From: Spirosoma endophyticum
Lineage (GTDB): Bacteria; Bacteroidota; Bacteroidia; Cytophagales; Spirosomataceae
Direction: 5' to 3'
Assembly: GCF_900112365.1 (NCBI RefSeq)
Contig: NZ_FOLQ01000001.1
Location: 620,001 to 684,000, forward strand
Length of the DNA stretch: 64,000 bases
Below are positions 9,617 through 19,964 of the stretch, one piece after another. Made by a program: the position numbers and the translations under genes. Positions within the stretch are counted from its first letter, which is position 1, and each line of letters opens with the position of its first letter. The notes under the pieces were generated by a model that searched no databases, was not told the origin of the DNA, and saw nothing but the letters and a program-made list of their open reading frames with translations.

Positions 9617-10123
9617 CTACTGATTGGCGTGTTCAGCAAGTTGCCAATCCGGCCTGATGTAGTGGCAGGTATAGCCATAGGGATGCTTTTGCAAATAATC
9701 CTGGTGTTCTTCCTCAGCATCCCAGAAATCAGACGCGGGCACCACTTCGGTTACGATCTTTCCCGGCCAGACACCAGAAGCGTCCATTTCCGAGATTAAT
9801 TCTTCGGCGGTCGTTTTCTGATTGTCATCCAGATAAAAAATTGCGGAACGGTAGGAAGTGCCAATATCATTGCCCTGCCGGTTGCGTGTTGTCGGATTAT
9901 GAATCTGGAAGAAAAATTCCAGCAACTTACGGTATGATAACTGGTCGGCGTCAAACGTGATTTTAATGCCCTCCGCATGGCTACCGTGATTACGATACGT
10001 AGCATTGCGGACATCGCCACCCGTATAACCAACCCGCGTCGACGTTACACCCGGATACGTGCGGACAAGTTCTTCTACCCCCCAAAAACAACCTCCAGCC
10101 AGAATTGCGGTTTCAATATTCAT
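9617..10123 (-). CDS. msrA: Peptide-methionine (S)-S-oxide reductase MsrA
   Basis: Repairs the S-epimer of oxidised methionine using thioredoxin. Starts at the ATG at 10123 ([15 protein letters not shown]); the frame runs on to a TTG at 10159 but that adds only a basic non-conserved stretch. The catalytic Cys12 lies in GGCFWG, and [40 protein letters not shown] and HQDYLQ are all family landmarks. 168 residues is normal for a single-domain MsrA. No MsrB domain is fused, and none is seen nearby. Confidence 0.96.
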   Translation of the reverse strand: MNIETAILAGGCFWGVEELVRTYPGVTSTRVGYTGGDVRNATYRNHGSHAEGIKITFDADQLSYRKLLEFFFQIHNPTTRNRQGNDIGTSYRSAIFYLDDNQKTTAEELISEMDASGVWPGKIVTEVVPASDFWDAEEEHQDYLQKHPYGYTCHYIRPDWQLAEHANQ

Positions 10124-10238
10124 ATGCTTTTTTCTTTTTTTAGTAAGCCCAACAATCAATTAACTTGAACCAGAACCAACGGTTCATATGGAAGTCTGAT
10201 GAATCTTACAACACATTTCGTGCCATTATTGCTTCTTT

Positions 10239-11282
10239 TTACTTAGCGACAAGCATTAATTCTTTCCGAATTACCGGGGCCACTTTAGTGCCAAATAACT
10301 CGATGGCGTGCAGCGTCTGCTTGTGCGGAAACTGCTGACCACCAATCAGCTGAGCCAGATAACGGGTATTTTTGAACAACTCATGGAAATGCAGAATCTT
10401 GTCGATGATCTGCTGGGGACTACCCACCGCCAGCGGGCCATAATTTCGCATCGACTCAAACTGATCGCGTCCCAGCGGTGCCCAGCCCCGCTCCCGCCCG
10501 ATCCGGTTCATCATGTCCTGATACGTTGGAAATAACTCATCGGACGCCTGTTGCGACGCATCGGCTGCGTAAAAATGGGAATTGATCGCCAGCGGCAACT
10601 GGTCTACATCATGCCCGGCCTCTTTGGCCGATTGTCGAAACAGATTTACAAACGGCACAAACCGATCGGGCGAACCACCCAGCATAGCCAGTGTCATCGG
10701 CAGGTTCATTTTTCCCGCCCGAACCGCCGACGCCGGTGTCCCGCCAACGGCCAGCCAAATGGGGAGCGATGCCTGATACGGACGCGGATAGACGCCCAGG
10801 TTATTAATGCTCGCCCGGTGTTTTCCTTTCCAACTGATAAACTCCTGTTGATTGATTTTTACCAGTAAATCCAGCTTTTCGGTGAACAGATCGTCGTAGT
10901 CGGACAGGTCGTAGCCGAACAGCGGAAACGATTCGATAAACGAACCCCGGCCCGCCATGATCTCGGCCCGGCCATTCGAAATGAGATCCAGGGAAGCAAA
11001 GTTCTGAAAGACTCGTACCGGATCGGCCGAACTCAGCACCGTTACAGAACTGGACAATTTTATGTTTTTGGTAATGGTCGCGGCTGCGGCTAAAATCACC
11101 TCGGGTGCCGACACCACAAAATCAGGTCGGTGGTGTTCGCCCAGGGCAAACACATCCAGCCCTACTTCATCGGCCAATTTTATTTCTTCCAGCAATTGCT
11201 GCATCCGTTGATGGGCATTAACCGCTCTACCAGCTACGCCATCCGGGCTTATCTCGCCAAAGCTACTGATACCTAATTCCAT
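10239..11282 (-). CDS. LLM-class flavin-dependent oxidoreductase
   Basis: Luciferase-like FMN or F420-type monooxygenase with a TIM-barrel fold, about 347 residues. ATG at 11282 (MELGISSFGEI) chosen over a TTG at 11294. Landmarks are EIKLADEVGLDVFALGEHH near the N-terminus, SAPEVILAAAATITKNIKL, RVFQNFASLDLISNGRAEI and AGRGSF. These match the group often annotated as atypical luciferase-like (Atu2307 type). A monocistronic gene divergent from the T9SS protein gene. The substrate is not deducible. Confidence 0.88.
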   Translation of the reverse strand: MELGISSFGEISPDGVAGRAVNAHQRMQQLLEEIKLADEVGLDVFALGEHHRPDFVVSAPEVILAAAATITKNIKLSSSVTVLSSADPVRVFQNFASLDLISNGRAEIMAGRGSFIESFPLFGYDLSDYDDLFTEKLDLLVKINQQEFISWKGKHRASINNLGVYPRPYQASLPIWLAVGGTPASAVRAGKMNLPMTLAMLGGSPDRFVPFVNLFRQSAKEAGHDVDQLPLAINSHFYAADASQQASDELFPTYQDMMNRIGRERGWAPLGRDQFESMRNYGPLAVGSPQQIIDKILHFHELFKNTRYLAQLIGGQQFPHKQTLHAIELFGTKVAPVIRKELMLVAK

Positions 11283-11511
11283 GTTCGTTGTCAAAAAAGA
11301 TGGGACTTTTCTGATTAACTCAGGACGGACAAGAAGAATTCGGAATAGGGGACAAGTATTGCATTACGTCGAAGGTACGCGCTTAAGCTTATATCAAGCT
11401 TAAATTTAAAACTACTACGTATCAAATAAACACTAGCACTAAAATTACTTATAAGTGTCTCTATCAGATTGACTTTTACCCCTAACTTTCGCTTTTAATA
11501 CGTTTCAATCT

Positions 11512-14500
11512 ATGAAAATAGCTCTCCGCCTGATTATCCTCTTACTTATCAATACCAGCAGTATAGCCCAGGTTTTCACCATCCTAGGTCCTCAGCGAGC
11601 CTGTCGTGGTCAGGCAGTTCAGCTTCAACTAAACATCCGTTCTGACATCAACTCATCACGAGGATTTTCAGTGCAGATTAGTTCAGATAAGGTTCAGTGG
11701 CAAACGCTGAGTAGCCAACTTACAGGAACGAGTACGATTCAAACCGTTTTACCGGATAATCTTCCAACCGAAAAAACAATCTATCTACACGTATCATCCA
11801 TAGAGCCAGTCCTGATCTCAAACGACCTATCAATAACGATCAATGGTTTGCCCTCAGCGCGATTAGTGAGCGCGAAGACCAGCGATCTTTATAACAATCC
11901 TTTGTATCCCGGAGGCATCAGTATGGATAGCCTTCAACTCAATCGGTTGAGTAACCTGGCATTCCAGGTCGCCGTAACGGGAGGTGGCCCTTACCAGATA
12001 ACCCTTAACGACAGTAGTACGCATCCAATTGATGAATATCGAAAAGAGATTCCCCGGACTGTCGATCGTTCATTTGTGTATCGGATTAGCCGCGTACGTA
12101 ACGAATGTGGCGTAGGTACGGTAACGGCCAACTCATTTTCCGCCATTGTTAATCCGATATCGATGTTCATTCCTGAATTTGGCACATCGTATGTATGCGC
12201 AGGCAAACCGTTTCCAATAAAAGTAATTTCGACTACCCCATTGCCAGCCAGCACTACGTTATATGCGATCCTGACACCCCTCACAGGCACAGCAGGTTCT
12301 CCGTACCGGGCACGCGTATTGTCCACAACGTCAGCCGGGGTGTTCGACATTATCGCGCCAACCGACATTCAGATTGGTTATTACCACATTTCCCTGCGGT
12401 CAGATTCACCCCGATTACGAGTCGATATTCCGGGGAGCAGCTCCGTTCAGGTGACTCGCACAAACCGATTCACAATCCGTAACCCAGTCCAAACGATTGC
12501 CTTTGGTGCATCGGCAAAACTGAGCACCACATACGATGCTCTTTATCAGCGCATTACGTTTGATGATGGATTTGTTGGTGAGACGGGAGGGTATTCAGTA
12601 GATGAATACACGCGTAACGTATCACCGACCCAAAACACCGTATATACGATACGTTCAGTTGGATCGGCCTATTGTGGGGCCGCTACGACCGAAGGGCCGC
12701 TCAGATACACAGTCAATGTGGCACCAGGCCTTGTCATTGATTCGCTTTCCAGTTATGAGGTCTGTACCGGCACATCGATAACAGGTTATTACCGGGCTAA
12801 TTTTACTCCTCCATCTGGTTCTCCCTTGACCTTACAGATTGGTAGTGAGCGAGTTGTCGCTACAATTCTGGACGCGAAGCGATTTCAGGTACAGATTCCT
12901 TCCACAATCAAGGCGGGTTCCTACGTACTTACCCCGATTTGGGATGGTCTCTCTGGTCGATCATCTGACTTTCTGCTGATCGTGAAAACACCCCCTATCG
13001 CCCGCTTGTCTACAACTGATTCGTACAATCCCAGCCTATCTGCCTACGACCGGCCCGGTGTTTATTACCTGAAAATGGAAAGCGGTACACGATCGAATGC
13101 GTTGGACGTCAGCCTGTCGGATGGACAGGCGATCCGAAAAAGCCTTGATATTACAGAAAATCTGTTAGTTCAAGTATTTGCGGAGAAAACAACCAACACC
13201 TTCCGCATCATGTCGGTCCGAAATGAATGCGGTGTGGGAGTGGCTACGGGTAGTGTTGACCTGACAGTTAGCCAACCATCCTTATCGTCGCTCGGTCTTC
13301 AGGTATCGCTAGTTTACAATTTTTCGGCCATTCCAGACTACTGCCCTGGCGATTCCGCACAGGTTACTATCCGAGCGACTAACCTACCCAATACTCCGAT
13401 TTATCAAATTGAATTTTCAAAGAATGAAAGTAGTTGGGCAGGGACCTATCTCACAGGCCCGGTAAGATCTGGGGCTGTCAAAGTTAAACTTCCCGCTACA
13501 GGAGGAGTCTATTGGCTACGTGTCAAATCGACAGAAACGGGGCAGGTAAGTGTACCGGTACGTGTGTATATTTCCGATAAACTACTTGCCGCTTGGTCCT
13601 CTACAAATGCGGAGTTTACGGGCCAGCCCATTCGGACAAGTATTCGTTTTTCAGGTAGTCGCCCACCATTTCATTACCGGTTGTCGAATGGTGTTGAAGG
13701 TGATGCAGCGTTTTATTCGGCTCCGGTAACGTTAACTTCTACGGCTCCAGCTGCGTATAGTATTGTCTCCGCAACGGGTGGCTGTGCTGTTCCTGTTGAG
13801 TTGCCTCAGGAACCATTTCAGGTTAAAGCCTTGCCTATCGTTAAGCCTGAGATTCTGACAGCCGGTGAATTTGATGATCGATCGCAGCATAATATTCACT
13901 GCGAGGGGGGCATTTTTCGATTCCCTTACCTTCTGCGCGGTGTTTTTCCCTCATCTGCCCGTTTAGAAGCCCGTTTATATGGACAGGACGGAAAGTTTTT
14001 GCAAAAGCTTACGGTACTCGACCCTGCTACACCCGTTACGGTTCGCGTCGATTCGGTGCCAGCCCTCAATGGCCAGTATCGAGTTCGATTGTTCATGATG
14101 TTGGGTGATTCTGTTCTATCGACAACTGAAAACGAATATTATAGTATCATCATACACAAGGTGGGCACAGTTCAGTTAACTGGCGGGGTCAATGGAAAGC
14201 TGACGATCGCCAGAGGTTCGGATATGGCCCAGGGGGCGGTTACTGTAACAGGCGGCCGACCGGTATCTGTGTGGCTCAGCAATGGAACAATCATCCAATC
14301 GTATTCTGAATATGAAGGAACGTATAGTGTACCATTTAACCAGGAAGGCGTTTATACCATCACGCAGGCCGTCAGCGCCTGTGGACTGATGCCCACCACT
14401 GGACAGGTTGACGTCAGTTTCCAACCCGCCATTAAATCGTTTTCACTGATTGGATCGCTATGTAAAGATCAACCCGCTCAACTGAATTACCAAACAGTAG

Positions 14501-15822
14501 GGGCGTTTGCGCCGGACAACGAATTCACCTTCGAATTTCGACCATTTCCCCGCGACTCTACGTCTATTTTCGTCCGAACAAAACAGACACAGGGACCAGT
14601 AACATTTCAGTTGCCATCAACCATTCGGGCTGGCGCATTTGGCGACCTCATTATGCGTTCATCAAATCCAGCAATAACGTATGAAATGACGGATGTGAGC
14701 ATTCGACAACGGCCCACCGCCCGATTAATTCCTTCTACGACCACCATTTATCCTGGACAATCGGTTGACATTCCCATCGAATTAGTTAGTGGCGGTGGTG
14801 GCAATGACCTACGATTTGAAAACGGTCCCTTATTAACCGGCTATTTCGATTTACCAACAGTTGAAATGACGCCAAAGCAAACCACTACGTATCGATTAGC
14901 GGCTGTATCGAACTCCTGCGGTGTTGGTACAGTATCTGGCGAAGTTACGGTGATCGTTACACCCCGGACAACCCCGTCTATTGAAGTTAACTACATAGGA
15001 AATTATAACACCTTATGCGCTGGCAAAGAATCCTACGTGTCGTTCAAGCCAATAGGTACGTTTGATGCAGGAAACCTGTTTTCCTTACAATTGTCCGATT
15101 CGACAGGGCAGAATTATCGTACCATCGCTACAAATTCGGTAGGTGCCGCCCCTGAATTCCGATTTACGTTACCAGCAGATCATCCGTCGGGTCGCACGTA
15201 TCGACTGCGCATTGCCTCAAGTAATCCAGTTGTAACGGGTTCATCATCAAGTCAACCGATTGCCGTTTCACCTCCGGTTACGGGTAAGATAATCAGCCCC
15301 AAACAGCAAGTAAAAAAAGGTGAATCGGCTACTGTCACGTTACAATTTACGGGCATTCCGCCCTTTCGGTATGCCTTGTCCAGTGCTTATTTTAGCATCT
15401 CAGATGGGTTTGGGGCGCCCAATTTCATTCATACCATTCGCCCCCGGGTTGATACGTCCCAACAATACAAACTGTTGCAGGTAAATACGCCCACTTGTGG
15501 AGATGGAGTAATTGTCTCAGACAACGCTACAATGATTGTTGACGTGGTGGGGCAATCCTACGACATAGCCATATTGGAAGCTTTTGCCTTTCCCAATCCT
15601 ACGACTGATATACTTAGAGTTGGGGTTCTGGCATACGAAGTCGGTACGCTGTCGCTAACGTTGAGAACTATGAGCGGAGACCTGTTATTTCAAAAAGATA
15701 CGCCCATCAATAATTTTGGAAACCAAACAATTCCAATGTCTTCCTATCCGACAGGTCTATATATCCTCACGGCCAAAGTTGGGGATCGCCAGCGAACATT
15801 CAGAATTATGAAGATCAATTAG
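11512..15822 (+). CDS. Large secreted protein with seven about 190-residue modules and T9SS type A sorting domain
   Basis: A 1436-residue cell-surface or extracellular protein. Signal peptide ends ...NTSSIAQ. Seven modules follow, each ending in a cysteine motif such as VRNECGVGTV, VRNECGVGVATG or VSNSCGVGTVSG, centred near residues 198, 386, 570, 756, 956, 1134 and 1328. Many modules begin with a cysteine about 15-20 residues after a proline-rich turn and contain RLVS/RLST/RLIP strands, so each may have one disulfide. The C-terminal 80 residues (AFPNPTTDILRV ... GLYILTAKVGDR) are the Por-type T9SS signal that directs outer-membrane export and cell-surface attachment. Function is unknown; an adhesin or matrix scaffold is likely. 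Followed by a strong terminator. Confidence 0.88.
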   Translation: MKIALRLIILLLINTSSIAQVFTILGPQRACRGQAVQLQLNIRSDINSSRGFSVQISSDKVQWQTLSSQLTGTSTIQTVLPDNLPTEKTIYLHVSSIEPVLISNDLSITINGLPSARLVSAKTSDLYNNPLYPGGISMDSLQLNRLSNLAFQVAVTGGGPYQITLNDSSTHPIDEYRKEIPRTVDRSFVYRISRVRNECGVGTVTANSFSAIVNPISMFIPEFGTSYVCAGKPFPIKVISTTPLPASTTLYAILTPLTGTAGSPYRARVLSTTSAGVFDIIAPTDIQIGYYHISLRSDSPRLRVDIPGSSSVQVTRTNRFTIRNPVQTIAFGASAKLSTTYDALYQRITFDDGFVGETGGYSVDEYTRNVSPTQNTVYTIRSVGSAYCGAATTEGPLRYTVNVAPGLVIDSLSSYEVCTGTSITGYYRANFTPPSGSPLTLQIGSERVVATILDAKRFQVQIPSTIKAGSYVLTPIWDGLSGRSSDFLLIVKTPPIARLSTTDSYNPSLSAYDRPGVYYLKMESGTRSNALDVSLSDGQAIRKSLDITENLLVQVFAEKTTNTFRIMSVRNECGVGVATGSVDLTVSQPSLSSLGLQVSLVYNFSAIPDYCPGDSAQVTIRATNLPNTPIYQIEFSKNESSWAGTYLTGPVRSGAVKVKLPATGGVYWLRVKSTETGQVSVPVRVYISDKLLAAWSSTNAEFTGQPIRTSIRFSGSRPPFHYRLSNGVEGDAAFYSAPVTLTSTAPAAYSIVSATGGCAVPVELPQEPFQVKALPIVKPEILTAGEFDDRSQHNIHCEGGIFRFPYLLRGVFPSSARLEARLYGQDGKFLQKLTVLDPATPVTVRVDSVPALNGQYRVRLFMMLGDSVLSTTENEYYSIIIHKVGTVQLTGGVNGKLTIARGSDMAQGAVTVTGGRPVSVWLSNGTIIQSYSEYEGTYSVPFNQEGVYTITQAVSACGLMPTTGQVDVSFQPAIKSFSLIGSLCKDQPAQLNYQTVGAFAPDNEFTFEFRPFPRDSTSIFVRTKQTQGPVTFQLPSTIRAGAFGDLIMRSSNPAITYEMTDVSIRQRPTARLIPSTTTIYPGQSVDIPIELVSGGGGNDLRFENGPLLTGYFDLPTVEMTPKQTTTYRLAAVSNSCGVGTVSGEVTVIVTPRTTPSIEVNYIGNYNTLCAGKESYVSFKPIGTFDAGNLFSLQLSDSTGQNYRTIATNSVGAAPEFRFTLPADHPSGRTYRLRIASSNPVVTGSSSSQPIAVSPPVTGKIISPKQQVKKGESATVTLQFTGIPPFRYALSSAYFSISDGFGAPNFIHTIRPRVDTSQQYKLLQVNTPTCGDGVIVSDNATMIVDVVGQSYDIAILEAFAFPNPTTDILRVGVLAYEVGTLSLTLRTMSGDLLFQKDTPINNFGNQTIPMSSYPTGLYILTAKVGDRQRTFRIMKIN

Positions 15823-15845
15823 AAACAGACGTAACGCCCTATAAA

Positions 15846-15902
15846 CAACCCGGCCGATGATCCACCAATGCAGTTGCATTAGACGGGGTCATCGGCCGGT
15901 TT
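15846..15902. terminator. Bidirectional terminator between the T9SS protein gene and purL
   Basis: CGGCCGATGA (15851-15860) pairs with TCATCGGCCG (15889-15898), extended by AAC/GTT outside and further pairs inside. It lies between two convergent gene ends. Confidence 0.65.
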
Positions 15903-15923
15903 ATTACGTATCGGTTTAAGCGT

Positions 15924-18182
15924 TTACTTCATTATATTTCCCAACGCATTGTCGTACAGACCTTTTGCCTCGGCAACGGTTAGAATGGTGGCTCCATCGA
16001 TGATGAAGTTGCCCGTCGTTACGGTGCCCAAATACTTGAACGGAAGGACGGTATCGTCCAGATAGCCTTCTACGTGCTGGCGCTGATCGGGCGAAACAGA
16101 AATGATAACCCGGCTCTGACTTTCGCCAAACAGAAAAGCATCCAGCCGATGCCGATCATCCGTTACAACCTGGAAGCCAACATTTCCCGCCATCGCCGAT
16201 TCAGCTAACGTAGTGAACAGGCCACCATCCGACACATCGTGTGCCGACTGAATCCAGCCGTTCCGAATCAGGGTTCTGATGCCTTCCTGAACCCGCCATT
16301 CATCTTCAAAATCGAAGAGCGGGGCTGGTGATGCCGTTACGTTTCGGTAGGAATACAAATACTCCGACGACGCAATATCATTCGTGGACCCACCGACCAG
16401 GAAGATCAAATCACCTTCATTTTTGAAATTGAGCGTCATACGGTGCGCCGGATTTTCCATCAATCCCAGCATCCCGATAGTTGGCGTTGGAAACACCGGA
16501 CCATCATCGGAGCTTTGGTTGTAGAAACTCACATTGCCCCCCGTCACGGGTGTACTGAACCGGCGACAGGCTTCGCCCATGCCCTGCACAGCTTCCACAA
16601 ACTGCCAGTAGACTTCCGGTACATATGGATTTCCGAAGTTTAGGTTATTGGTCACAGCCAGCGGTTCGCCACCGGAGCAAACGATGTTGCGGCAGGCTTC
16701 GGCCACGGCGATCATGGCACCCTGCCGCGGGTTCGCGTTCACATAACGACTGTTGCAGTCAACCGTGATCACAATCGATTTTTCGGTGGCGGGCAAGCCG
16801 GGCCCTTTCACCCGCACAACGGCTGCGTCCGACGGCGCGTTGGTGCTCCGGTTCGCCGTGCCCACCATCGAATCGTATTGCTCATAGACCCACTTGCGGG
16901 AACAGATGTTCGGGTGCGACAGCAGGTGTTCCGCTACGTCCCTGATCTCATCCGCTTCGAGATCATCTACGTTCGACGGATCGAATTTGGCATACTCCTT
17001 AATATAGGCAGGCTCTTTGTATTCACGGTTATATTGAGGAGCGCCACCACCCAGTACCAGATCATAGGCCGGTACGTCGGCAACGAGTTCGCCGTAGCGG
17101 TAGAAGTGAATCCGGCCCAGATCGTTTTCGCCGGGAGCCGTCACCTCGCCAATCTGGGCGCAGTTCAGATCCCACTTGTCGAAAATCCCCTGAATGATGT
17201 GCTCTTTGCCTTTTTCAATGACCACCAGCATCCGCTCCTGCGACTCGGAAAGCAGAATCTCGAACGGCGCCATATTCGGCTGACGCGTGGGCACTTTATC
17301 GAGGTCGATAATCATACCGTGTTCACCCTTCGCGCTCATTTCGGAGGTCGAGCAGATGATCCCGGCGGCACCCATATCCTGAATACCAATCACATAACCC
17401 GTTTCAATAATTTCGAGCGTCGCTTCGAGCAGGAGTTTTTCCATGAAAGGATCACCCACCTGTACGGCAGGCAGCTTGTCGGTCGAAGCGGCCGAGATAT
17501 CTTCCGATGCGAACGTAGCGCCGTGGATACCATCTTTCCCGGTTGCCGATCCAACAATGAACACCGGATTTCCCACCCCGAAGCTGGTTGCTTTCGCCGA
17601 TTTACCCACCTCCACAATACCCGCCGAGAACGCGTTGACGAGTGGATTGGTATTGTAACTCTCATCGAAAAACAGTTCACCCCCTACCGTTGGAATGCCG
17701 AACGCATTGCCATAATCGCCGATGCCTTTAACGACCCCCCGCAGCAAGCGTTTGGTTTTCGCCAGTTCGAGGTTCCCGAAACGTAGCGAATTCAATTGCG
17801 CAATGGGCCGGGCACCCATCGTAAAAATATCGCGGTTGATACCGCCCACACCCGTTGCCGCGCCCTGGTAAGGTTCCAGCGCCGACGGGTGATTGTGCGA
17901 TTCGATTTTAAATGAGCAGGCTAACCCATCCCCAATGTCGACCAGACCCGCATTTTCTTCTCCGGCTTTAGCCAGCATCCGATCAGAGTCGCGGGGCAGG
18001 GTTTTGAGCCAGACAATGGAATTTTTGTAAGAACAGTGTTCCGACCACATCACCGAGAAGATACTGAGTTCAGTAAAATTCGGGCGACGGCCTAAAATTT
18101 CGGCGATTCGGTCAAATTCTTCGGGTAACAGGCCCAGCTTTTGGGCGGTTTCAAGCGAGGGTAGCGATTCGGTAGCGTCCAT
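15924..18182 (-). CDS. purL: Phosphoribosylformylglycinamidine synthase subunit PurL (small type)
   Basis: Fourth step of purine synthesis: converts FGAR to FGAM with ATP and ammonia delivered by PurQ, with PurS as the third subunit. 752 residues, the length of the small Gram-positive type PurL rather than the 1300-residue fused enzyme. The N-terminal [11 protein letters not shown] motif, [24 protein letters not shown], and [10 protein letters not shown] in the second half mark the two AIRS-like ATP-binding halves. ATG at 18182. PurS and PurQ are not in this window. The leader (18197-18266) contains a 9-bp inverted repeat 52 bases apart; no purine riboswitch was recognised. Confidence 0.96.
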   Translation of the reverse strand: MDATESLPSLETAQKLGLLPEEFDRIAEILGRRPNFTELSIFSVMWSEHCSYKNSIVWLKTLPRDSDRMLAKAGEENAGLVDIGDGLACSFKIESHNHPSALEPYQGAATGVGGINRDIFTMGARPIAQLNSLRFGNLELAKTKRLLRGVVKGIGDYGNAFGIPTVGGELFFDESYNTNPLVNAFSAGIVEVGKSAKATSFGVGNPVFIVGSATGKDGIHGATFASEDISAASTDKLPAVQVGDPFMEKLLLEATLEIIETGYVIGIQDMGAAGIICSTSEMSAKGEHGMIIDLDKVPTRQPNMAPFEILLSESQERMLVVIEKGKEHIIQGIFDKWDLNCAQIGEVTAPGENDLGRIHFYRYGELVADVPAYDLVLGGGAPQYNREYKEPAYIKEYAKFDPSNVDDLEADEIRDVAEHLLSHPNICSRKWVYEQYDSMVGTANRSTNAPSDAAVVRVKGPGLPATEKSIVITVDCNSRYVNANPRQGAMIAVAEACRNIVCSGGEPLAVTNNLNFGNPYVPEVYWQFVEAVQGMGEACRRFSTPVTGGNVSFYNQSSDDGPVFPTPTIGMLGLMENPAHRMTLNFKNEGDLIFLVGGSTNDIASSEYLYSYRNVTASPAPLFDFEDEWRVQEGIRTLIRNGWIQSAHDVSDGGLFTTLAESAMAGNVGFQVVTDDRHRLDAFLFGESQSRVIISVSPDQRQHVEGYLDDTVLPFKYLGTVTTGNFIIDGATILTVAEAKGLYDNALGNIMK

Positions 18183-18320
18183 GTTATCTAATTGTGAATG
18201 AGCGAGTGGCAGAAGGAATGACTAGCTGAGACAAATCTCAGGCACTACGTTTACACGTCGCTCATTACTCATTGAATAGGACAAAATTAGGGTTTTTGCG
18301 TTAAAGAGGGCGGTCATGGG

Positions 18321-18350
18321 TTGACAAATCTCCGAACGTTCGTATATTTG
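18321..18350 (+). promoter_or_regulatory. Bacteroidota-type promoter of tRNA-Ser
   Basis: TTGAC at 18321-18325 and TATATTTG at 18343-18350, with 19 bases between TTG and TA. This is a near-perfect match to the Bacteroidota sigma-A consensus (TTG, spacer, TAnnTTTG) and lies 9 bases before the tRNA. Confidence 0.8.
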
Positions 18351-18359
18351 CACCCAGAA

Positions 18360-18444
18360 AGAGAGATGGCAGAGTGGTCGATTGCGGTGGTCTTGAAAAC
18401 CACTGACTGTAACAGGTCCGGGGGTTCGAATCCCTCTCTCTCTG
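18360..18444 (+). tRNA. tRNA-Ser (anticodon UGA)
   Basis: Seven-base acceptor AGAGAGA pairs with TCTCTCT at 18437-18443, discriminator G at 18444. The anticodon arm has GGTGGTCTTGAAAACCACT with anticodon TGA. A long variable arm and the T-loop GGTTCGAATCC are present, as expected for a class II tRNA of 85 bases. CCA is not encoded in full. It has its own promoter and terminator and adjoins a recombinase gene, as integration-target tRNAs do. Confidence 0.95.
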
Positions 18445-18470
18445 CAAATAGCTCATTTTAACGTCCAGGT

Positions 18471-18504
18471 GCCCGATACAAAACCCGTATCGGGCTTTTT
18501 TTTT
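18471..18504 (+). terminator. Intrinsic terminator after tRNA-Ser
   Basis: GCCCGATAC (18471-18479) pairs with GTATCGGGC (18487-18495) and is followed by nine T. Textbook rho-independent terminator. Confidence 0.85.
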
Positions 18505-18553
18505 GCCCTTTTTTCCCGTTTTACCCCCCATTTTTTATTCGAAAGGCAAAGTT

Positions 18554-18587
18554 GGTGGCACCCCTTTCTCCCAGGTGGCACCCCTTT
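18554..18587 (+). repeat. Tandem 14-bp direct repeat GGTGGCACCCCTTT
   Basis: Two identical copies at 18554-18567 and 18574-18587, spaced exactly 20 bases, i.e. close to two helical turns on the same face. They lie between the tRNA and the recombinase gene, where arm-type recombinase or excisionase sites are usually found. Confidence 0.6.
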
Positions 18588-18658
18588 ACATAATTCTTTT
18601 TTCACATGAATCGCCATTTCCTACCGCTTAATATACATAGGACTATTTGCCTAAACTT

Positions 18659-18726
18659 TTGGCATTTGCCAACTATTTAAGTTCCCCCAAACTCTCACCT
18701 GGCCGCGTTGCACTAATCGCAACGCG
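18659..18726. promoter_or_regulatory. Two inverted repeats in front of the recombinase gene
   Basis: TTGGCA-TT-TGCCAA at 18659-18672 and CGCGTTGC (18704-18711) with GCAACGCG (18719-18726). The second ends two bases before the recombinase ATG, so it could act as an operator or block translation as an RNA hairpin. Confidence 0.4.
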
Positions 18727-18728
18727 AA

Positions 18729-19961
18729 ATGAATCTTTACAGAATGGAAATCAGCTTTTGGAAACACAAAAGCAAACAGGCCGGCAAAGCGCAACTCTAC
18801 TGCCGGATCACCATGGATGGCGAACGGGCCGAAATCGGCAGCACGGGCCTGACTATCTACACCGACCACTGGGATGGGGAGCGCATCTCGGATCATGATC
18901 CGGAGGCCTTTTTCAAAAACGAGCAGCTCGATATCATGCGCAACCAGCTCCGGGCCATCTTCAATGATTTTTTCCGAAAGAAAGAAAAGATCACCCCCGC
19001 CAAGATCAAGCGGGCCTACCTGGGCCAGACCGTCAACATTACCCTGCTCTCGGCCTTCGCCATGTATCTAAAAGATAGCGCGGGTGATGAGGAGCGAAAC
19101 CTGAAAGAAGCCAGCCTGGAGGTGTACGACAATGTGCGAAAGAAACTCACTACGTTTCTGATTGAGGAAAAAGCGCTGGATCTACTGGTATAGGATTTCG
19201 ATCTATCCTGGGTGAAGAAATACCGGCGCTGGATGAAGCAGGTGCCGCTCGATGGTGGCAAGATCGGCCATGCTGACAGCTACGTGGTCAAGCACGTGCA
19301 GACGATCAAAGATGTTCTCATCTGGGCCAAACTCCACAAAATTGCCGATGACAATCCCCTGGAAGGCCTGCGCATCAAAAATGCCGAATATGGCGATCCG
19401 GTGTTTCTAACCAATGAGCAGTTCGAACGGTTACGGGCCCACAGCTTTTCCAATTCGAACCTACAGGAGACGGCCGACGTGTTTATCATTCTCTGCCGGT
19501 GCGGCTTTCACTACGGCGATCTGGAGGACTTTGTGAAGAAGCACAACACCGCGCTCCGGAAGGGTGTCGACGGCGAGCTCTGGCTGATCAAGGACCGCAT
19601 CAAAACCGAAGTGGCCACCCGGGTTCCGCTCTTCGATGAAGTGAAGGATATCGTGGCCAAGTACGGCGGCTGGGAAAAGCTGCCGATCCGGTCCCTGACC
19701 CAGTTCAACGAGTGGCTCAAGTTCGTAGCGGCCGCGCTGGATCTGCCCGCCGACCTCTCCAGCAAAGCCGGCCGCAAAACCTTCACCGATTGGTGTTTCA
19801 ATACGCTCCTGCTCAGTACTGACTCGGTAAAAGTCGTCCTGGGCCGAAAGTCGGATAAAGGACTCGAGGTCTACGGCCGGCCCGATGAGCGCCGGGTGGC
19901 AGCGGAGCTGGAGGCCAGCCAGGTGCTGCAGCAGCGAAAGAAAGAAAAGGATTCTCACTAA
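18729..19961 (+). pseudogene. Tyrosine recombinase/integrase interrupted by one in-frame TAG
   Basis: Tyrosine site-specific recombinase of Bacteroidota mobile elements (arm-binding domain, SAM-like core-binding domain, catalytic domain), 410 codons in one reading frame. A single amber codon at 19191-19193, after ...EEKALDLLV, splits it; the frame resumes with DFDLSWVKKYRRW without shift. Catalytic residues look eroded or divergent: the first arginine position is His in CRCGFHYGDLED, the HxxR motif reads KAGRKTF, the second histidine is Arg in VLGRKSDKG, while Lys (RIKTE), the second Arg and Tyr (VYGR) remain. Some Bacteroidota integrases also lack the first Arg. It sits 285 bases after tRNA-Ser, which suggests integration there. 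Probably an inactive relic, unless TAG is read through or is an error. Confidence 0.85.
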
Positions 19962-19964
19962 CTA

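Noticed and set aside
16878..17786. Open frame of 302 codons antisense to purL
   Set aside because: Shadow of PurL codon usage; no start signal, no motif.
18197..18266. Riboswitch in the purL leader
   Set aside because: Only a 9-bp inverted repeat 52 bases apart; no purine or PRPP riboswitch core recognised.
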